A stretch of DNA of 64,000 bases from CAMTUH01 sp947084935. GTDB lineage: Bacteria > Pseudomonadota > Gammaproteobacteria > Coxiellales > Coxiellaceae. The notes beneath the pieces were generated by a model, which saw nothing but the letters and a program-made list of their open reading frames with translations, had not been told where the DNA came from and did not search any database. Shown one piece after another: positions 16,641 to 25,386 of this stretch. Position 1 is the stretch's first letter. Each line of letters begins with the position of its first letter. The position numbers were made by a program, and so were the translations under genes. Location of the stretch: positions 248,001 through 312,000 of the forward strand of contig CAMTUH010000004.1 of the NCBI GenBank assembly GCA_947084935.1, in the 5' to 3' direction.

Positions 16641-18302
16641 ATGAATAACCCACGTTTCTACAAGCGCCGCATCAGCGGCATAGGCCTCATGTTTTCCGCC
16701 GTCAGTGCGATGATCGGATCCGGTTGGTTATTCAGTTCACTTTACGTCGGTCGGCTGGCTGGCCCGAGCTCCATTCTCGCCTGGGTCGGCGGCGGCCTAT
16801 TGGTAATGATCATCGCATTAACCTACGCCGAAATTTCGGCCATGTTACCCATCACGGGTGGCAGTACGCGTTTTCCCCAACTCACGCACGGGACGTTCGT
16901 CAGTTTATTTTTTGGATGGATTACGTGGTTTAATCTCATGACGGCACCGGCCATCGAAGTCCAAGCGATGATTCAATACGCCGCTAACTATTGGCCCACG
17001 ATTATCGCACACCAACGGAACAACTTGCACGGCCTCAGCATTCGCGGCTACATACTCGCCACCGTGATGATGGCCGCATTCTGCATCATTAACATTTATT
17101 CCATACGCCTGGTCACTCGATTAAATAATCTCTTTTCTCTGTGGAAATTGGTAATTCCGATTTTAACGGTAATCGTTTTGTTCTCCGTTTCTTTTCATTG
17201 GGGTAATTTCAATAACCCCCATCTCGGCGGATTTATGCCAAACGGATGGAAAGGTGTGTTCACGGCGCTGGCTACGGGAGGCATTCTATTCGCCTTTAAC
17301 GGATTTAAGCAGGTAGTTGAGTTGGCGGGAGAAGCAAAAAATCCCAAGCGCACCATTTTATTTGGCATCATGGGAAGCTTAGTCATTGTCTTACTAATTT
17401 ACTTGTTACTCCAAGTGAGCTTTATCGGTGCTTTATCACCCAACAGTTTGTCGAGAGGCTGGCTGTACATACACTTCACCGGAGACGAAGGACCGTTTGC
17501 CGGTTTAATAATGAGCTTGGGTGTTACCTGGATGGCTATTTTACTGTATATCGATTCACTCATTGTAACCAGCGCTGCCGGATTGGTGTACAGCACCAGT
17601 GCCGCACGAACGCTTTATGGTTTGAGCGGTAATCGGCAATTACCACAGTTTTTACAAGAAATGAATAAGCGTGGAATTCCCGGAAAAGCCGTCTTCGTCA
17701 ATTTCGTTATCGGGATGACGTTTTTCTTACCCTTTCATGGCTGGTACGATATGGCGGAATTCATGTCTTCCATCATCGCGCTGTCTTACATTACAGGACC
17801 CATTTGCTGTTTAACCTTGCGCCACCAATTACCTGCTCAGCAACGGGTTTTTAAATTGCCCTGGGCGACCGTCTGGAGTTTCATCGGATTTTATGCGTGC
17901 ACCCTTTTCGTTTTCTGGACGGGCTGGTCGGTTGTTTCCAAACTGGGAATCAGTCTTTTTATTTCTTTTCTGTTATTCATCATTTACCGACTCTTTTCCA
18001 ATCGACCACGCGGCGTCAACATGAATTGGCGCGCTTCAACGTGGATGTGGCCGTATCTCGTTGGGCTCAACCTTGTTTCTTATCTCGGCTCGTATGGTGG
18101 TGGGATCGGGGCGATTACCTTCGGCTGGGATTTTCTCTATCTGGCTCTTTTATCCGTGGTGTGTCTCCATCTGGCCGTGCGTTACCGGGCGAGCGACAAA
18201 CACGTTAAGGACACCCTGGTTCGTTATGAAGAAGAAGTCAATACGGGCATTCCCTCCACGGTACCGGATGAGGCGGTTGGGAAATCGACGTTGATTAGCT
18301 GA
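16641..18302 (+). CDS. APC-family amino-acid permease
   Basis: A 553-aa membrane protein with about 12 transmembrane segments. The N-terminal GLMFSAVSAMIGSGWLFSS helix-1 motif and EISAMLPITGGSTRFPQ are typical of the amino acid-polyamine-organocation superfamily. GGILFAFNGFKQVVELAGEAKNPKRT matches the conserved substrate-site region. The ATG at 16641 has GGA 7 nt upstream; the ATG at 16611 has none. Substrate cannot be read from sequence. It ends 2 nt before miaB, so it may be cotranscribed. Confidence 0.9.
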   Translation: MNNPRFYKRRISGIGLMFSAVSAMIGSGWLFSSLYVGRLAGPSSILAWVGGGLLVMIIALTYAEISAMLPITGGSTRFPQLTHGTFVSLFFGWITWFNLMTAPAIEVQAMIQYAANYWPTIIAHQRNNLHGLSIRGYILATVMMAAFCIINIYSIRLVTRLNNLFSLWKLVIPILTVIVLFSVSFHWGNFNNPHLGGFMPNGWKGVFTALATGGILFAFNGFKQVVELAGEAKNPKRTILFGIMGSLVIVLLIYLLLQVSFIGALSPNSLSRGWLYIHFTGDEGPFAGLIMSLGVTWMAILLYIDSLIVTSAAGLVYSTSAARTLYGLSGNRQLPQFLQEMNKRGIPGKAVFVNFVIGMTFFLPFHGWYDMAEFMSSIIALSYITGPICCLTLRHQLPAQQRVFKLPWATVWSFIGFYACTLFVFWTGWSVVSKLGISLFISFLLFIIYRLFSNRPRGVNMNWRASTWMWPYLVGLNLVSYLGSYGGGIGAITFGWDFLYLALLSVVCLHLAVRYRASDKHVKDTLVRYEEEVNTGIPSTVPDEAVGKSTLIS

Positions 18303-18303
18303 T

Positions 18304-19626
18304 ATGAAAACCCTTTACATCAAAACCCACGGCTGTCAGATGAACGAGTACGACTCGCGCAAAATGGCAGAAGTGCTGAAAGCCTCGCACGGATTATCAC
18401 TCACCACCGATCCACAAACCGCCGACGTAATTTTACTGAATACCTGCTCCATTCGCGAAAAAGCGCAAGAAAAAGTATTTTCTGAACTCGGCTGCTGGCT
18501 GCCCTTAAAACAAAACCGTCCCGAAGTCATTATCGGCGTCGGTGGCTGTGTCGCGAGTCAAGAAGGCGACGTTATTTTTAAACGCGCGCCCTACGTGGAT
18601 ATTGTCTTTGGTCCGCAAACGTTACACCGTTTACCCACGCTCATCGACGACGTCATCAAAAACAAAAAACGTGCCATCGACATCAGCTTTCCCGAAATTG
18701 AAAAATTTGATCGTTTACCCGAACCCACAGCCGACGGTGCAACCGCGCTTGTTTCCGTCATGGAAGGCTGCAGCAAATACTGCAGTTTCTGTGTCGTTCC
18801 ATACACACGGGGAGAAGAAATCAGTCGTCCTTTTGATGACGTCATTGCGGAAATTGTTCACTTAAGTAAACACGGTGTGCGTGAAGTGATTTTACTCGGA
18901 CAAAACGTAAATGATTATCGCGGCCTAATGCACGATGGAACGATCGCCGACTTAGCCCTGCTCATTCACTACATTGCCGCAATCGACAACATCAAACGCA
19001 TCCGATTTACCACTTCACATCCGTCGGCATTTTCCGACACTTTAATCGATGCGTATGCCGAAGAACCAAAGCTCGCCAATCACCTGCATTTACCAGTGCA
19101 AAGCGGTTCCGATCGGATCTTATCGGCCATGAAACGAAATTATACGGTTCTGGAATATAAATCAAAAATTCGCAAACTCCGAAATAAACGCCCCGACATC
19201 AGCGTCACTTCTGATTTTATCGTGGGCTTTCCCGGTGAAACAGAAGAAGATTTCCAAGCGACGATGAACCTCATCCACGACATCGGCTTTGATCAGTCCT
19301 TCAGTTTTATTTACAGCCCTCGCCCCGGCACACCTGCTGCGCAATTGCCCGACAACGTTCCGATGTCCGTCAAAAAAGAACGCCTCACGGTTTTGCAAAA
19401 CCGCATCAGCGCAAAGGCAACTGAACTCAGCCAAGCAATGGTCGGCACCACGCAAACGGTGCTCGTGACAGGTCCTTCGAAACGCGACCCCAATCACTTA
19501 TCGGGGCGCACGGAAAACAATCGTGTGGTAAACTTTATGGGACCGGCTTCTTTGATCGGACAAATAGTGTCCCTGAACATCAGCGAAGCCAAACGGAATT
19601 CCTTATGGGGAAGCACAGATTCGTAG
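18304..19626 (+). CDS. miaB: tRNA-2-methylthio-N6-dimethylallyladenosine synthase MiaB
   Basis: A 440-aa radical-SAM methylthiotransferase. The radical-SAM cluster motif is C156-x3-C160-x2-C163 (CSKYCSFC); the N-terminal UPF0004 cluster uses C11, C48 and C82. A TRAM domain lies at the C-terminus. It adds the methylthio group at A37 of tRNAs reading UNN codons. The order miaB-ybeZ-ybeY is conserved. Its TAG stop is supplied by repeat family C. Confidence 0.97.
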   Translation: MKTLYIKTHGCQMNEYDSRKMAEVLKASHGLSLTTDPQTADVILLNTCSIREKAQEKVFSELGCWLPLKQNRPEVIIGVGGCVASQEGDVIFKRAPYVDIVFGPQTLHRLPTLIDDVIKNKKRAIDISFPEIEKFDRLPEPTADGATALVSVMEGCSKYCSFCVVPYTRGEEISRPFDDVIAEIVHLSKHGVREVILLGQNVNDYRGLMHDGTIADLALLIHYIAAIDNIKRIRFTTSHPSAFSDTLIDAYAEEPKLANHLHLPVQSGSDRILSAMKRNYTVLEYKSKIRKLRNKRPDISVTSDFIVGFPGETEEDFQATMNLIHDIGFDQSFSFIYSPRPGTPAAQLPDNVPMSVKKERLTVLQNRISAKATELSQAMVGTTQTVLVTGPSKRDPNHLSGRTENNRVVNFMGPASLIGQIVSLNISEAKRNSLWGSTDS

Positions 19627-19706
19627 CCTGGATGGAGCCCGCTTCGGGCGTAATCCAGGAATTCCTGGGTTACGCCCCCGCTTCGCGGTGGCTTCACCCA
19701 GGCTAC
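19623..19706. repeat. REP-like palindrome family C, copy 3
   Basis: Left GTAGCCTGGATGGAGCCC and right GGCTTCACCCAGGCTAC are inverted; an inner hairpin is GCCCGCTTCGGGC. The left edge provides the miaB stop codon. Confidence 0.85.
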
Positions 19707-19727
19707 GAACTCGCAACGACTCAATGG

Positions 19728-19746
19728 AGTTGAGCGCAACTGCCAT
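19728..19746. repeat. Fragment of repeat family B
   Basis: TTGAGCGCAACTGCCAT resembles one end of family B (TTGAGTGCGATTACCAT). The rest of the element is missing. It lies 35 nt upstream of ybeZ. Confidence 0.5.
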
Positions 19747-19779
19747 GAATCTGGCCATAGGAAATAAAGGCCTAAAAAA

Positions 19780-20757
19780 ATGTCATTAGAAAATTCTGAA
19801 TCAACACGAGTTATTAAACTGACACCGGCCGACAACAAACGGCTGGCCATTGTGTGCGGGCAATTCGATGAGAATTTGCATCTTATTGAGCGGCATTTAG
19901 GCGTCGAAATTAATAATCGGGGAAATGAGTTCCAAATTATCGGCATTCCAAAATCGGTTAATAAAGCCTGCGACGTTTTACAGGCGCTTTATCAAGAAAC
20001 GGCTCACGAGCGCGAAATTACGTCAAATCAAGTCATGTTGCACATTCGTGAAATCACGGCCGATAAACCGCATAAATCGCGCAAAGAAAAATTAGCCGAT
20101 TACGAACTTAAAATGCATCAAACTCGGGTAAAACCGCGAACGCCAAATCAAAAACATTACCTCAATGCCATACAAAAGCACGACATTAACTTCGCCATCG
20201 GTCCCTCGGGAACAGGTAAAACTTTTTTAGCCGTAGCCTGTGCCGTATCGGGGCTGGAAAAAGAAGAATACAGTCGAATTGTACTCACTCGCCCCGCGGT
20301 TGAAGCGGGAGAAAAGTTGGGTTATTTGCCCGGCGATCTTGCCCAAAAAATCGATCCGTATCTGCGCCCGTTGTACGATGCCCTGTACGAAATGATGGGC
20401 ATTACCAAAGTACATCACTTGCTTGAAAAAGGCATCATCGAAGTGGCCCCGCTGGCCTTCATGCGCGGCCGCACGCTTAACGATTCGTTTGTCATTTTAG
20501 ACGAGGCACAAAATGCCACCAAAGAGCAAATGAAAATGTTTCTGACCCGCATTGGTTTTGGCTCCAAAGCCGTGATCACGGGCGATATCACGCAAACCGA
20601 TTTACCGAAAAATACCGAATCGGGTTTGCGTCATGCCATCACCCTGCTGCAAAATATTGATGAAATACAATTTACGTTTTTTAAATCCAACGACATTGTT
20701 CGCCACCCCGTAGTTCAACGCATCATTGAAGCCTACGAAGAAGAAGTCATTACATGA
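19780..20757 (+). CDS. ybeZ: PhoH-like ATPase YbeZ (PhoL)
   Basis: A 325-aa P-loop ATPase of the PhoH family. Walker A is GPSGTGKT at 141-148, Walker B is FVILDEAQNAT, and the N-terminal KH-like part precedes them. YbeZ works with the rRNA-maturation RNase YbeY, whose gene starts 4 nt before its end (ATGA overlap). Confidence 0.95.
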   Translation: MSLENSESTRVIKLTPADNKRLAIVCGQFDENLHLIERHLGVEINNRGNEFQIIGIPKSVNKACDVLQALYQETAHEREITSNQVMLHIREITADKPHKSRKEKLADYELKMHQTRVKPRTPNQKHYLNAIQKHDINFAIGPSGTGKTFLAVACAVSGLEKEEYSRIVLTRPAVEAGEKLGYLPGDLAQKIDPYLRPLYDALYEMMGITKVHHLLEKGIIEVAPLAFMRGRTLNDSFVILDEAQNATKEQMKMFLTRIGFGSKAVITGDITQTDLPKNTESGLRHAITLLQNIDEIQFTFFKSNDIVRHPVVQRIIEAYEEEVIT

Positions 20758-21215
20758 CTGTGCGTCTTGAGGTGCAACGCGCAAAGAAATTTTCACAAAT
20801 TCCGGCTCAACAAAAAATACAACAATGGGTCGACGCGACGTTAAAAACAGTACCCATGATTTTAGACCCGAGTAAAGAGTCGATCACTATTCGATTCATC
20901 GATACCGAGGAAAGCCGCCAATTAAACGAAACTTACCGGAAAAAAATCGGGCCCACCAACGTGCTTTCCTTTCCCGACGAATCAATTCCCGGCTTTGAGT
21001 CCGACTCTCTCGGGGAGATTGCCCTCTGTGTGCCGATTGTTCTCGAAGAAGCTAAACAGTTGGATAAAATAACTGAGGCACACTTCGCGCACCTTGTGGT
21101 CCACGGTGTTTTACACTTAATAGGTTATGACCACATTAAGGAAAAAGAAGCCCAAGAAATGGAAGCCCTGGAAACTTCCATTCTGTTGAAGTTGGGGTTT
21201 GCAAACCCCTACTAA
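20754..21215 (+). CDS. ybeY: Endoribonuclease YbeY
   Basis: A 153-aa zinc-dependent RNase involved in 16S rRNA 3'-end maturation and ribosome quality control. The metal site H117-x3-H121-x5-H127 is seen in VVHGVLHLIGYDH; NVLSFPDE and LGEIAL are also family motifs. Coupled to ybeZ by a 4-nt overlap. The hairpin GGGGTTTGCAAACCCC at 21194-21209 lies inside its last codons. Confidence 0.96.
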   Translation: MTVRLEVQRAKKFSQIPAQQKIQQWVDATLKTVPMILDPSKESITIRFIDTEESRQLNETYRKKIGPTNVLSFPDESIPGFESDSLGEIALCVPIVLEEAKQLDKITEAHFAHLVVHGVLHLIGYDHIKEKEAQEMEALETSILLKLGFANPY

Positions 21216-21227
21216 CCCCATTGCAAC

Positions 21228-21256
21228 TTGCCACTCAAACCAGTAACATTTATGTT
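21228..21256 (+). promoter_or_regulatory. Candidate promoter for the 341-aa coiled-coil gene
   Basis: TTGCCA at 21228-21233 and TATGTT at 21251-21256 with 17 nt spacing lie 25 nt upstream of the ATG at 21281. An AGAGAG sequence serves as ribosome-binding site. This suggests the gene has its own promoter within the ybeY-corC gap. Confidence 0.45.
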
Positions 21257-21280
21257 CAAATTTAACACAGAGAGAGTAAA

Positions 21281-22306
21281 ATGAGCCGTCGTAGAGAAAA
21301 CAGTAATGATGATATCTCACCTTCCAAAAGACAACGGACAGAAGAACAATCACCTACTCAAGAAGAAACGACTGCTGACACTCAACAGATCACTGGAGGA
21401 ACTTCAACCGAGACAACCACGCACGAAGACTGGCTTCAAAATTTGGTGCGCTCCGCATTCGCTGAAACCAGCACGCGTATCGCTCAAGAAAAGCAAACAG
21501 ACATACATGCTACCCTAGCTACACACTGCGCAACCCAAGAGACATTTCGTCAAAAAATTACTGAACAGCAGGATCAATCTACCGCATTACAGAACCAACT
21601 CCTCACGGGCACCTCAGAAGAAAACGAGAAAACCCAAAAAGCAATAACTGAAATTGAGGTACAAGTTAAGCAAGATATCGCACAGTACGATACGCTTTCT
21701 CGTCAAATAATGCTTTTACTTTTAGATATGGGGAAAGCCTGTAAGCAAGAACGCGATAAGCGCCACGAATTAAACGAGACTGAAACCTCTCTGATGTGGA
21801 CGCGGGAGGATTACTTTTCACTCAGCTCTCCAACAGGGAGGAATCGTTTCTTTGGCCCGTCGTCACGCCTCTCAACGAGATTTACTCACCCGCAAGACGG
21901 GGCATCGCTGCCAATAGACAACACCGATCGGGGACAAATAAAATTTCTCAGTAGCCTGGAACAGCGGCTCCACACCCAAGAAGATTCTTGCTACGAAACA
22001 ATTAAATCCCTTTGTACTCGGCAAGATAATCTTAATCAGCGTATTAAAAATGGGGAATCGACTTCTACCATATCTAATGAATTACTCTTAGTTAATGAAC
22101 AAATAAAGCTTTCTTTGTTCAAACTCGGATTAACCCATGAAAACATATTGCGTACCAGAGACAACCGTGCAGCAACGCAACAATCCAATACTGTTTGTCG
22201 GTTGTTGAATGACACGAATTACTGCCCTTGGGATCAGCTCGACTCTGTTGGTGCTTCCCACACAACGACAACCACTACTACCACGACATCACAACCCAGT
22301 CTATAA
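21281..22306 (+). CDS. Lineage-specific hydrophilic coiled-coil protein, effector candidate
   Basis: A 341-aa protein with no family I recognise. The first 45 residues are disordered and charged, with a basic PSKRQR at 14-19 that resembles a nuclear localisation signal. Residues about 75-175 and 215-300 are predicted helical/coiled coil and look like an internal duplication (ending LLLDMGKACKQERDKR and LFKLGLTHENILRTRDNR). The C-terminus is a run of threonines followed by SQPSL. It interrupts the normally contiguous ybeY-corC pair and appears to have its own promoter. Host-directed function is inference from composition. Confidence 0.7.
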   Translation: MSRRRENSNDDISPSKRQRTEEQSPTQEETTADTQQITGGTSTETTTHEDWLQNLVRSAFAETSTRIAQEKQTDIHATLATHCATQETFRQKITEQQDQSTALQNQLLTGTSEENEKTQKAITEIEVQVKQDIAQYDTLSRQIMLLLLDMGKACKQERDKRHELNETETSLMWTREDYFSLSSPTGRNRFFGPSSRLSTRFTHPQDGASLPIDNTDRGQIKFLSSLEQRLHTQEDSCYETIKSLCTRQDNLNQRIKNGESTSTISNELLLVNEQIKLSLFKLGLTHENILRTRDNRAATQQSNTVCRLLNDTNYCPWDQLDSVGASHTTTTTTTTTSQPSL

Positions 22307-22313
22307 TCCGACT

Positions 22314-23168
22314 ATGAACGACGACAACCCTCACCCCCACCGATCCTGGTTAGATCGCCTCAGTCAGGCGCTGCTCCGCGAGCCCCGTGACCGACAACAG
22401 CTCATTGAATTGTTACACGATGCACAAGAGCGTGAATTGCTGGATCAAGACGCACTGGCCATGATCGAAGGCGTGCTCAAAGTCTCCGAAATGAAAGTAC
22501 GCGACGCGATGATCCTCCGCGCGCAAATGGTCGTCGTCGAACACGACGCGACTCCTCGTCAAGCCATTCCCATCATGATTGAATCCGCGCATTCACGTTT
22601 TCCCGTGATCGTCGAAAGCCGCGATAAAGTAATTGGGATATTGCTGGCAAAAGATTTACTGCGTCATCTGGGCGAAGAAAAAGAAGAACCCATCCAAGTC
22701 AAAGACCTCGTGCGACCCGCGGTATTCATTCCCGAAAGCAAACGCCTCAACGTGCTGCTCAAAGAATTTCGACTCAATCGAAACCACATGGCTATTGTAG
22801 TGGATGAATACGGTGGCGTCGCCGGATTAATCACGATTGAAGACGTACTGGAACAAATCGTTGGCAACATCGAAGACGAATTCGACATCAGCGAACAAGA
22901 ACCCAACATAAAAGAAATAAATCCAAATGAATATGCAATCAAAGCAACCACGCCCATTGATGAGTTTAACGAATTTTTCAAAACGGATATTGATAATGAA
23001 GATTTCGATACAATTGGGGGTTACGTCATGCAACAATTCGGCCACATGCCAAAACGCGGAGAATCGGTGCTGATTCATTCATTTCGCATCAGCGTTCTGT
23101 TGGCTAATAAACGGCGCGTTCAATTGCTGCGATTGACAAAACGTTCTACCGAAGCCAAAGGACCATGA
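22314..23168 (+). CDS. corC: CorC/YbeX-type CBS-domain protein
   Basis: A 284-aa cytosolic protein from the ATG at 22314; the longer frame from 22209 only overlaps the previous gene. Two CBS domains (residues about 65-180; ILLAKDLLRHLG, VVDEYGGVAGLITIEDVLEQIVGNIEDE) are followed by a CorC_HlyC domain (FDTIGGYVMQQFGHMPKRGE). The family is linked to magnesium/cobalt efflux and, as YbeX, to ribosome metabolism with YbeY and YbeZ. Next gene is lnt, as in many gammaproteobacteria. Confidence 0.93.
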   Translation: MNDDNPHPHRSWLDRLSQALLREPRDRQQLIELLHDAQERELLDQDALAMIEGVLKVSEMKVRDAMILRAQMVVVEHDATPRQAIPIMIESAHSRFPVIVESRDKVIGILLAKDLLRHLGEEKEEPIQVKDLVRPAVFIPESKRLNVLLKEFRLNRNHMAIVVDEYGGVAGLITIEDVLEQIVGNIEDEFDISEQEPNIKEINPNEYAIKATTPIDEFNEFFKTDIDNEDFDTIGGYVMQQFGHMPKRGESVLIHSFRISVLLANKRRVQLLRLTKRSTEAKGP

Positions 23169-23178
23169 CTTTCTCACC

Positions 23179-23273
23179 CCGTCATCCTTGCCATGGAAGG
23201 CAAGGATCCAAACCCAAGGACGGAAATTCGCATCCCCGCAATTTGGATCCCTGCTTCCATGCAGGGATGACGG
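23179..23273. repeat. Repeat family D, copy 2
   Basis: CCGTCATCCTTGCCATGGAAGGCAAGGATCC forms one hairpin and GGATCCCTGCTTCCATGCAGGGATGACGG a second; the outer ends CCGTCATCC and GGATGACGG are inverted. It lies between corC and lnt. Shares segments with 16396-16440. Confidence 0.8.
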
Positions 23274-23295
23274 TATTTTTTATTGTGTGTCGCGT

Positions 23296-24774
23296 ATGAA
23301 ATCCCATCGATATTATCTTCAGGCGTTACTCGCACTCATCAGCGGCGGGATTTTACCGTTAGCTTTTGCACCCATTAACGGGTATCCCATCGCGTTTATT
23401 TCCCCGGCTTTATTGTTAATCGTGTGGCTTCAGTCTACACCACGACAAGCGCTGTGGACCGGCGGGTTATTTGGTCTCGGTTTTTTTGGGGTAGGCGCTT
23501 CTTGGGTCTACGTCAGCATTCATCAGTATGGAAACGCGGGGGTTGTACTCTCGCTGCTGATCACGGGGCTGTTTATTTTTATCTTGGCGTTATTTCCAGC
23601 AACACTGGGTTATGTTTTTCGCTTGCTGTTTCGAAATAAACGAAAAAGCTTGGTTACCCTCTTCGCCTTTCCTGCGCTGTGGGTTATCTGGGAATGGTTG
23701 CGAAGCTGGATTCTTACCGGTTTTCCTTGGCTGCTGTTAGGCAACACGCAAACCCATTCAACGCTCTCGGGTTACGCGCCGCTCTTCGGAGTCTATGGAC
23801 TTTCACTGCTGATAACCCTAATCAGCGCCAGCCTGGTTCTTATTTTTTTGCACAAAGACGTTAAAATCAAAATAATAAGCATTATTATTGTCTTCGGAAT
23901 TTTTATTCTCGGCGCCGCGTTAACCCCCATCCCGTGGACACACGCTCGAGGAAAGCCACTCACGGTCAGCTTAGTCCAAGGCAATATTTCCCAATCCATT
24001 AAATGGGACAGAAATCAACTCTTGGAAATATTAACTGTTTATAAAAACGAAACTGAAAAACACTGGGACAGTAATCTCATCGTCTGGCCCGAAGCCGCTA
24101 TTCCTGCGTTCCCACAACAAGTTCCGTTTTACTTTGAATTATTATCAGATCAAGCAGAAAAACACAGAACGGCTTTAATTTTGGGAGCCCCTCTTTACGA
24201 TGCTAAAGACAAAAAAGTTTATAACGCTATGATGGTGCTGGGAAACGGCAAAGGAACTTATTTAAAACGAAGATTAGTGCCGTTTGGTGAATACACTCCG
24301 CTTCAGAATTTATTTTCCGGCGCGATGAACTATTTTAATATTCCGTTATCCGATTTGAGTCCAGGTCCGTGGCGACAACCCACGCTTTACGCAAGCGGCA
24401 TTCCTTTTGCTCCTTTTATTTGCTACGAAATTTCTTATCCCATTGAAGTGTTAAACAGCATACAAGACAAGCAATTCATTGTCGTCATCAGCGACGACAG
24501 CTGGTTTGGGCGATCGTTTGCTTCCGCACAACAAATGCAAATCGCGCAACTCCGCGCACAGGAAACCGGTCGCTACGTGCTCTACAGCGCCAACACAGGC
24601 GTAACGGCCATTATTACTCCTGAAGGAACAATAGAAAAAGCAGCGCCCAAAGATATTCGCACGGTTTTAAATGGCGAATTTACCCCAATGCAGGGCAAAA
24701 CCCCGTTGATGTGGTGGAATTATTATCCCGTATTGGGAATGATCATTTTGATGCTGATTTTTGCGTTTTTTTAG
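23296..24774 (+). CDS. lnt: Apolipoprotein N-acyltransferase
   Basis: A 492-aa inner-membrane enzyme that adds the third acyl chain to lipoproteins. About six N-terminal membrane segments (residues 5-210) are followed by the nitrilase-like domain with the catalytic triad E266 (WPEAAIP), K324 (YLKRRLVPFGEYTP) and C376 (FICYEISYP). A final membrane helix ends the protein. The start at 23296 excludes residues encoded by the preceding repeat. Confidence 0.95.
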   Translation: MKSHRYYLQALLALISGGILPLAFAPINGYPIAFISPALLLIVWLQSTPRQALWTGGLFGLGFFGVGASWVYVSIHQYGNAGVVLSLLITGLFIFILALFPATLGYVFRLLFRNKRKSLVTLFAFPALWVIWEWLRSWILTGFPWLLLGNTQTHSTLSGYAPLFGVYGLSLLITLISASLVLIFLHKDVKIKIISIIIVFGIFILGAALTPIPWTHARGKPLTVSLVQGNISQSIKWDRNQLLEILTVYKNETEKHWDSNLIVWPEAAIPAFPQQVPFYFELLSDQAEKHRTALILGAPLYDAKDKKVYNAMMVLGNGKGTYLKRRLVPFGEYTPLQNLFSGAMNYFNIPLSDLSPGPWRQPTLYASGIPFAPFICYEISYPIEVLNSIQDKQFIVVISDDSWFGRSFASAQQMQIAQLRAQETGRYVLYSANTGVTAIITPEGTIEKAAPKDIRTVLNGEFTPMQGKTPLMWWNYYPVLGMIILMLIFAFF

Positions 24775-24783
24775 CCTATCTCA

Positions 24784-25318
24784 TTAACGCCCGTGACAAC
24801 CAAAGCTTCTTACCTTGGAGGTGTTTATTGTAGAAACAAGATCAGACAGAGAAGACCCATTTTGCAATTGTGTAATTCCCCAGGTTGACAAGATTGTCTT
24901 TAAGGTATCTACCTCATAATCCCTGAAATTTTCGAATGTTATATAGCCTTGGGTCAGCGCCTTCATGCCTGCCAGTGAAAGAATTAGCTTCTTCCTTTCA
25001 TCACCATACCAGCTTATTTTCTGCGTAAACTCACTCTCAAATTTCTCAGCTTGCGGAAGCAAGATTTGGCCATCTAATAAAAAAGACCGTATCTCACTTC
25101 TAAGGTTTTTAGCACGATCAACAAAATCCCCATAATTTTTTGCGCCATACATTTCCCATAAACTATGGTCCTGCAAGAGTTCACACCATCTTTTATTGAC
25201 CTTCTGTAATAATGTTCTGACGAGGAGTAAGGTTACTAAACGTTAGTATGAGAATTTCTTCCGGCAGCTCTTCCACACTCATATCAATATTATTATTATT
25301 AAAAAAGGTAAGTCGCAT
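24784..25318 (-). pseudogene. F-box protein gene split by a frameshift
   Basis: One frame from the ATG at 25318 (or 25282, MSVEELPEE) runs to a TAA at 25193 and encodes ELPEEILILTFSNLTPRQN, the first half of an F-box. A second frame, open from upstream of 25176 to the stop at 24784, encodes QKVNKRWCELLQDHSLWEMYG, the second half, then about 115 residues of unknown type. Joined by a single-base change near 25200-25215 they form a complete F-box consensus (LP-x2-I/L ... V-x-K-R-W ... LW). F-box proteins are eukaryotic SCF ubiquitin-ligase adaptors, known in bacteria as Dot/Icm effectors. A candidate PmrA box lies upstream. Real decay, sequence error or programmed frameshift cannot be separated here. 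Confidence 0.75.
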
Positions 25319-25327
25319 ATGAAAACA

Positions 25328-25359
25328 ATTTTACCAAAGAAATATTAACAAAATATTAA
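25328..25359 (-). promoter_or_regulatory. PmrA-box-like promoter of the F-box gene
   Basis: On the minus strand TTAATATTTTGTTAA (25359 to 25345) is followed after 11 nt by TAAAAT (25333 to 25328). The direct TTAA-N7-TTAA repeat matches the PmrA recognition sequence described for Legionella and Coxiella Icm/Dot genes. The same layout precedes the kinase gene at 39063-39094. Confidence 0.6.
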
Positions 25360-25386
25360 AGGCACCTCTAAAAAGTGAGAATTATT

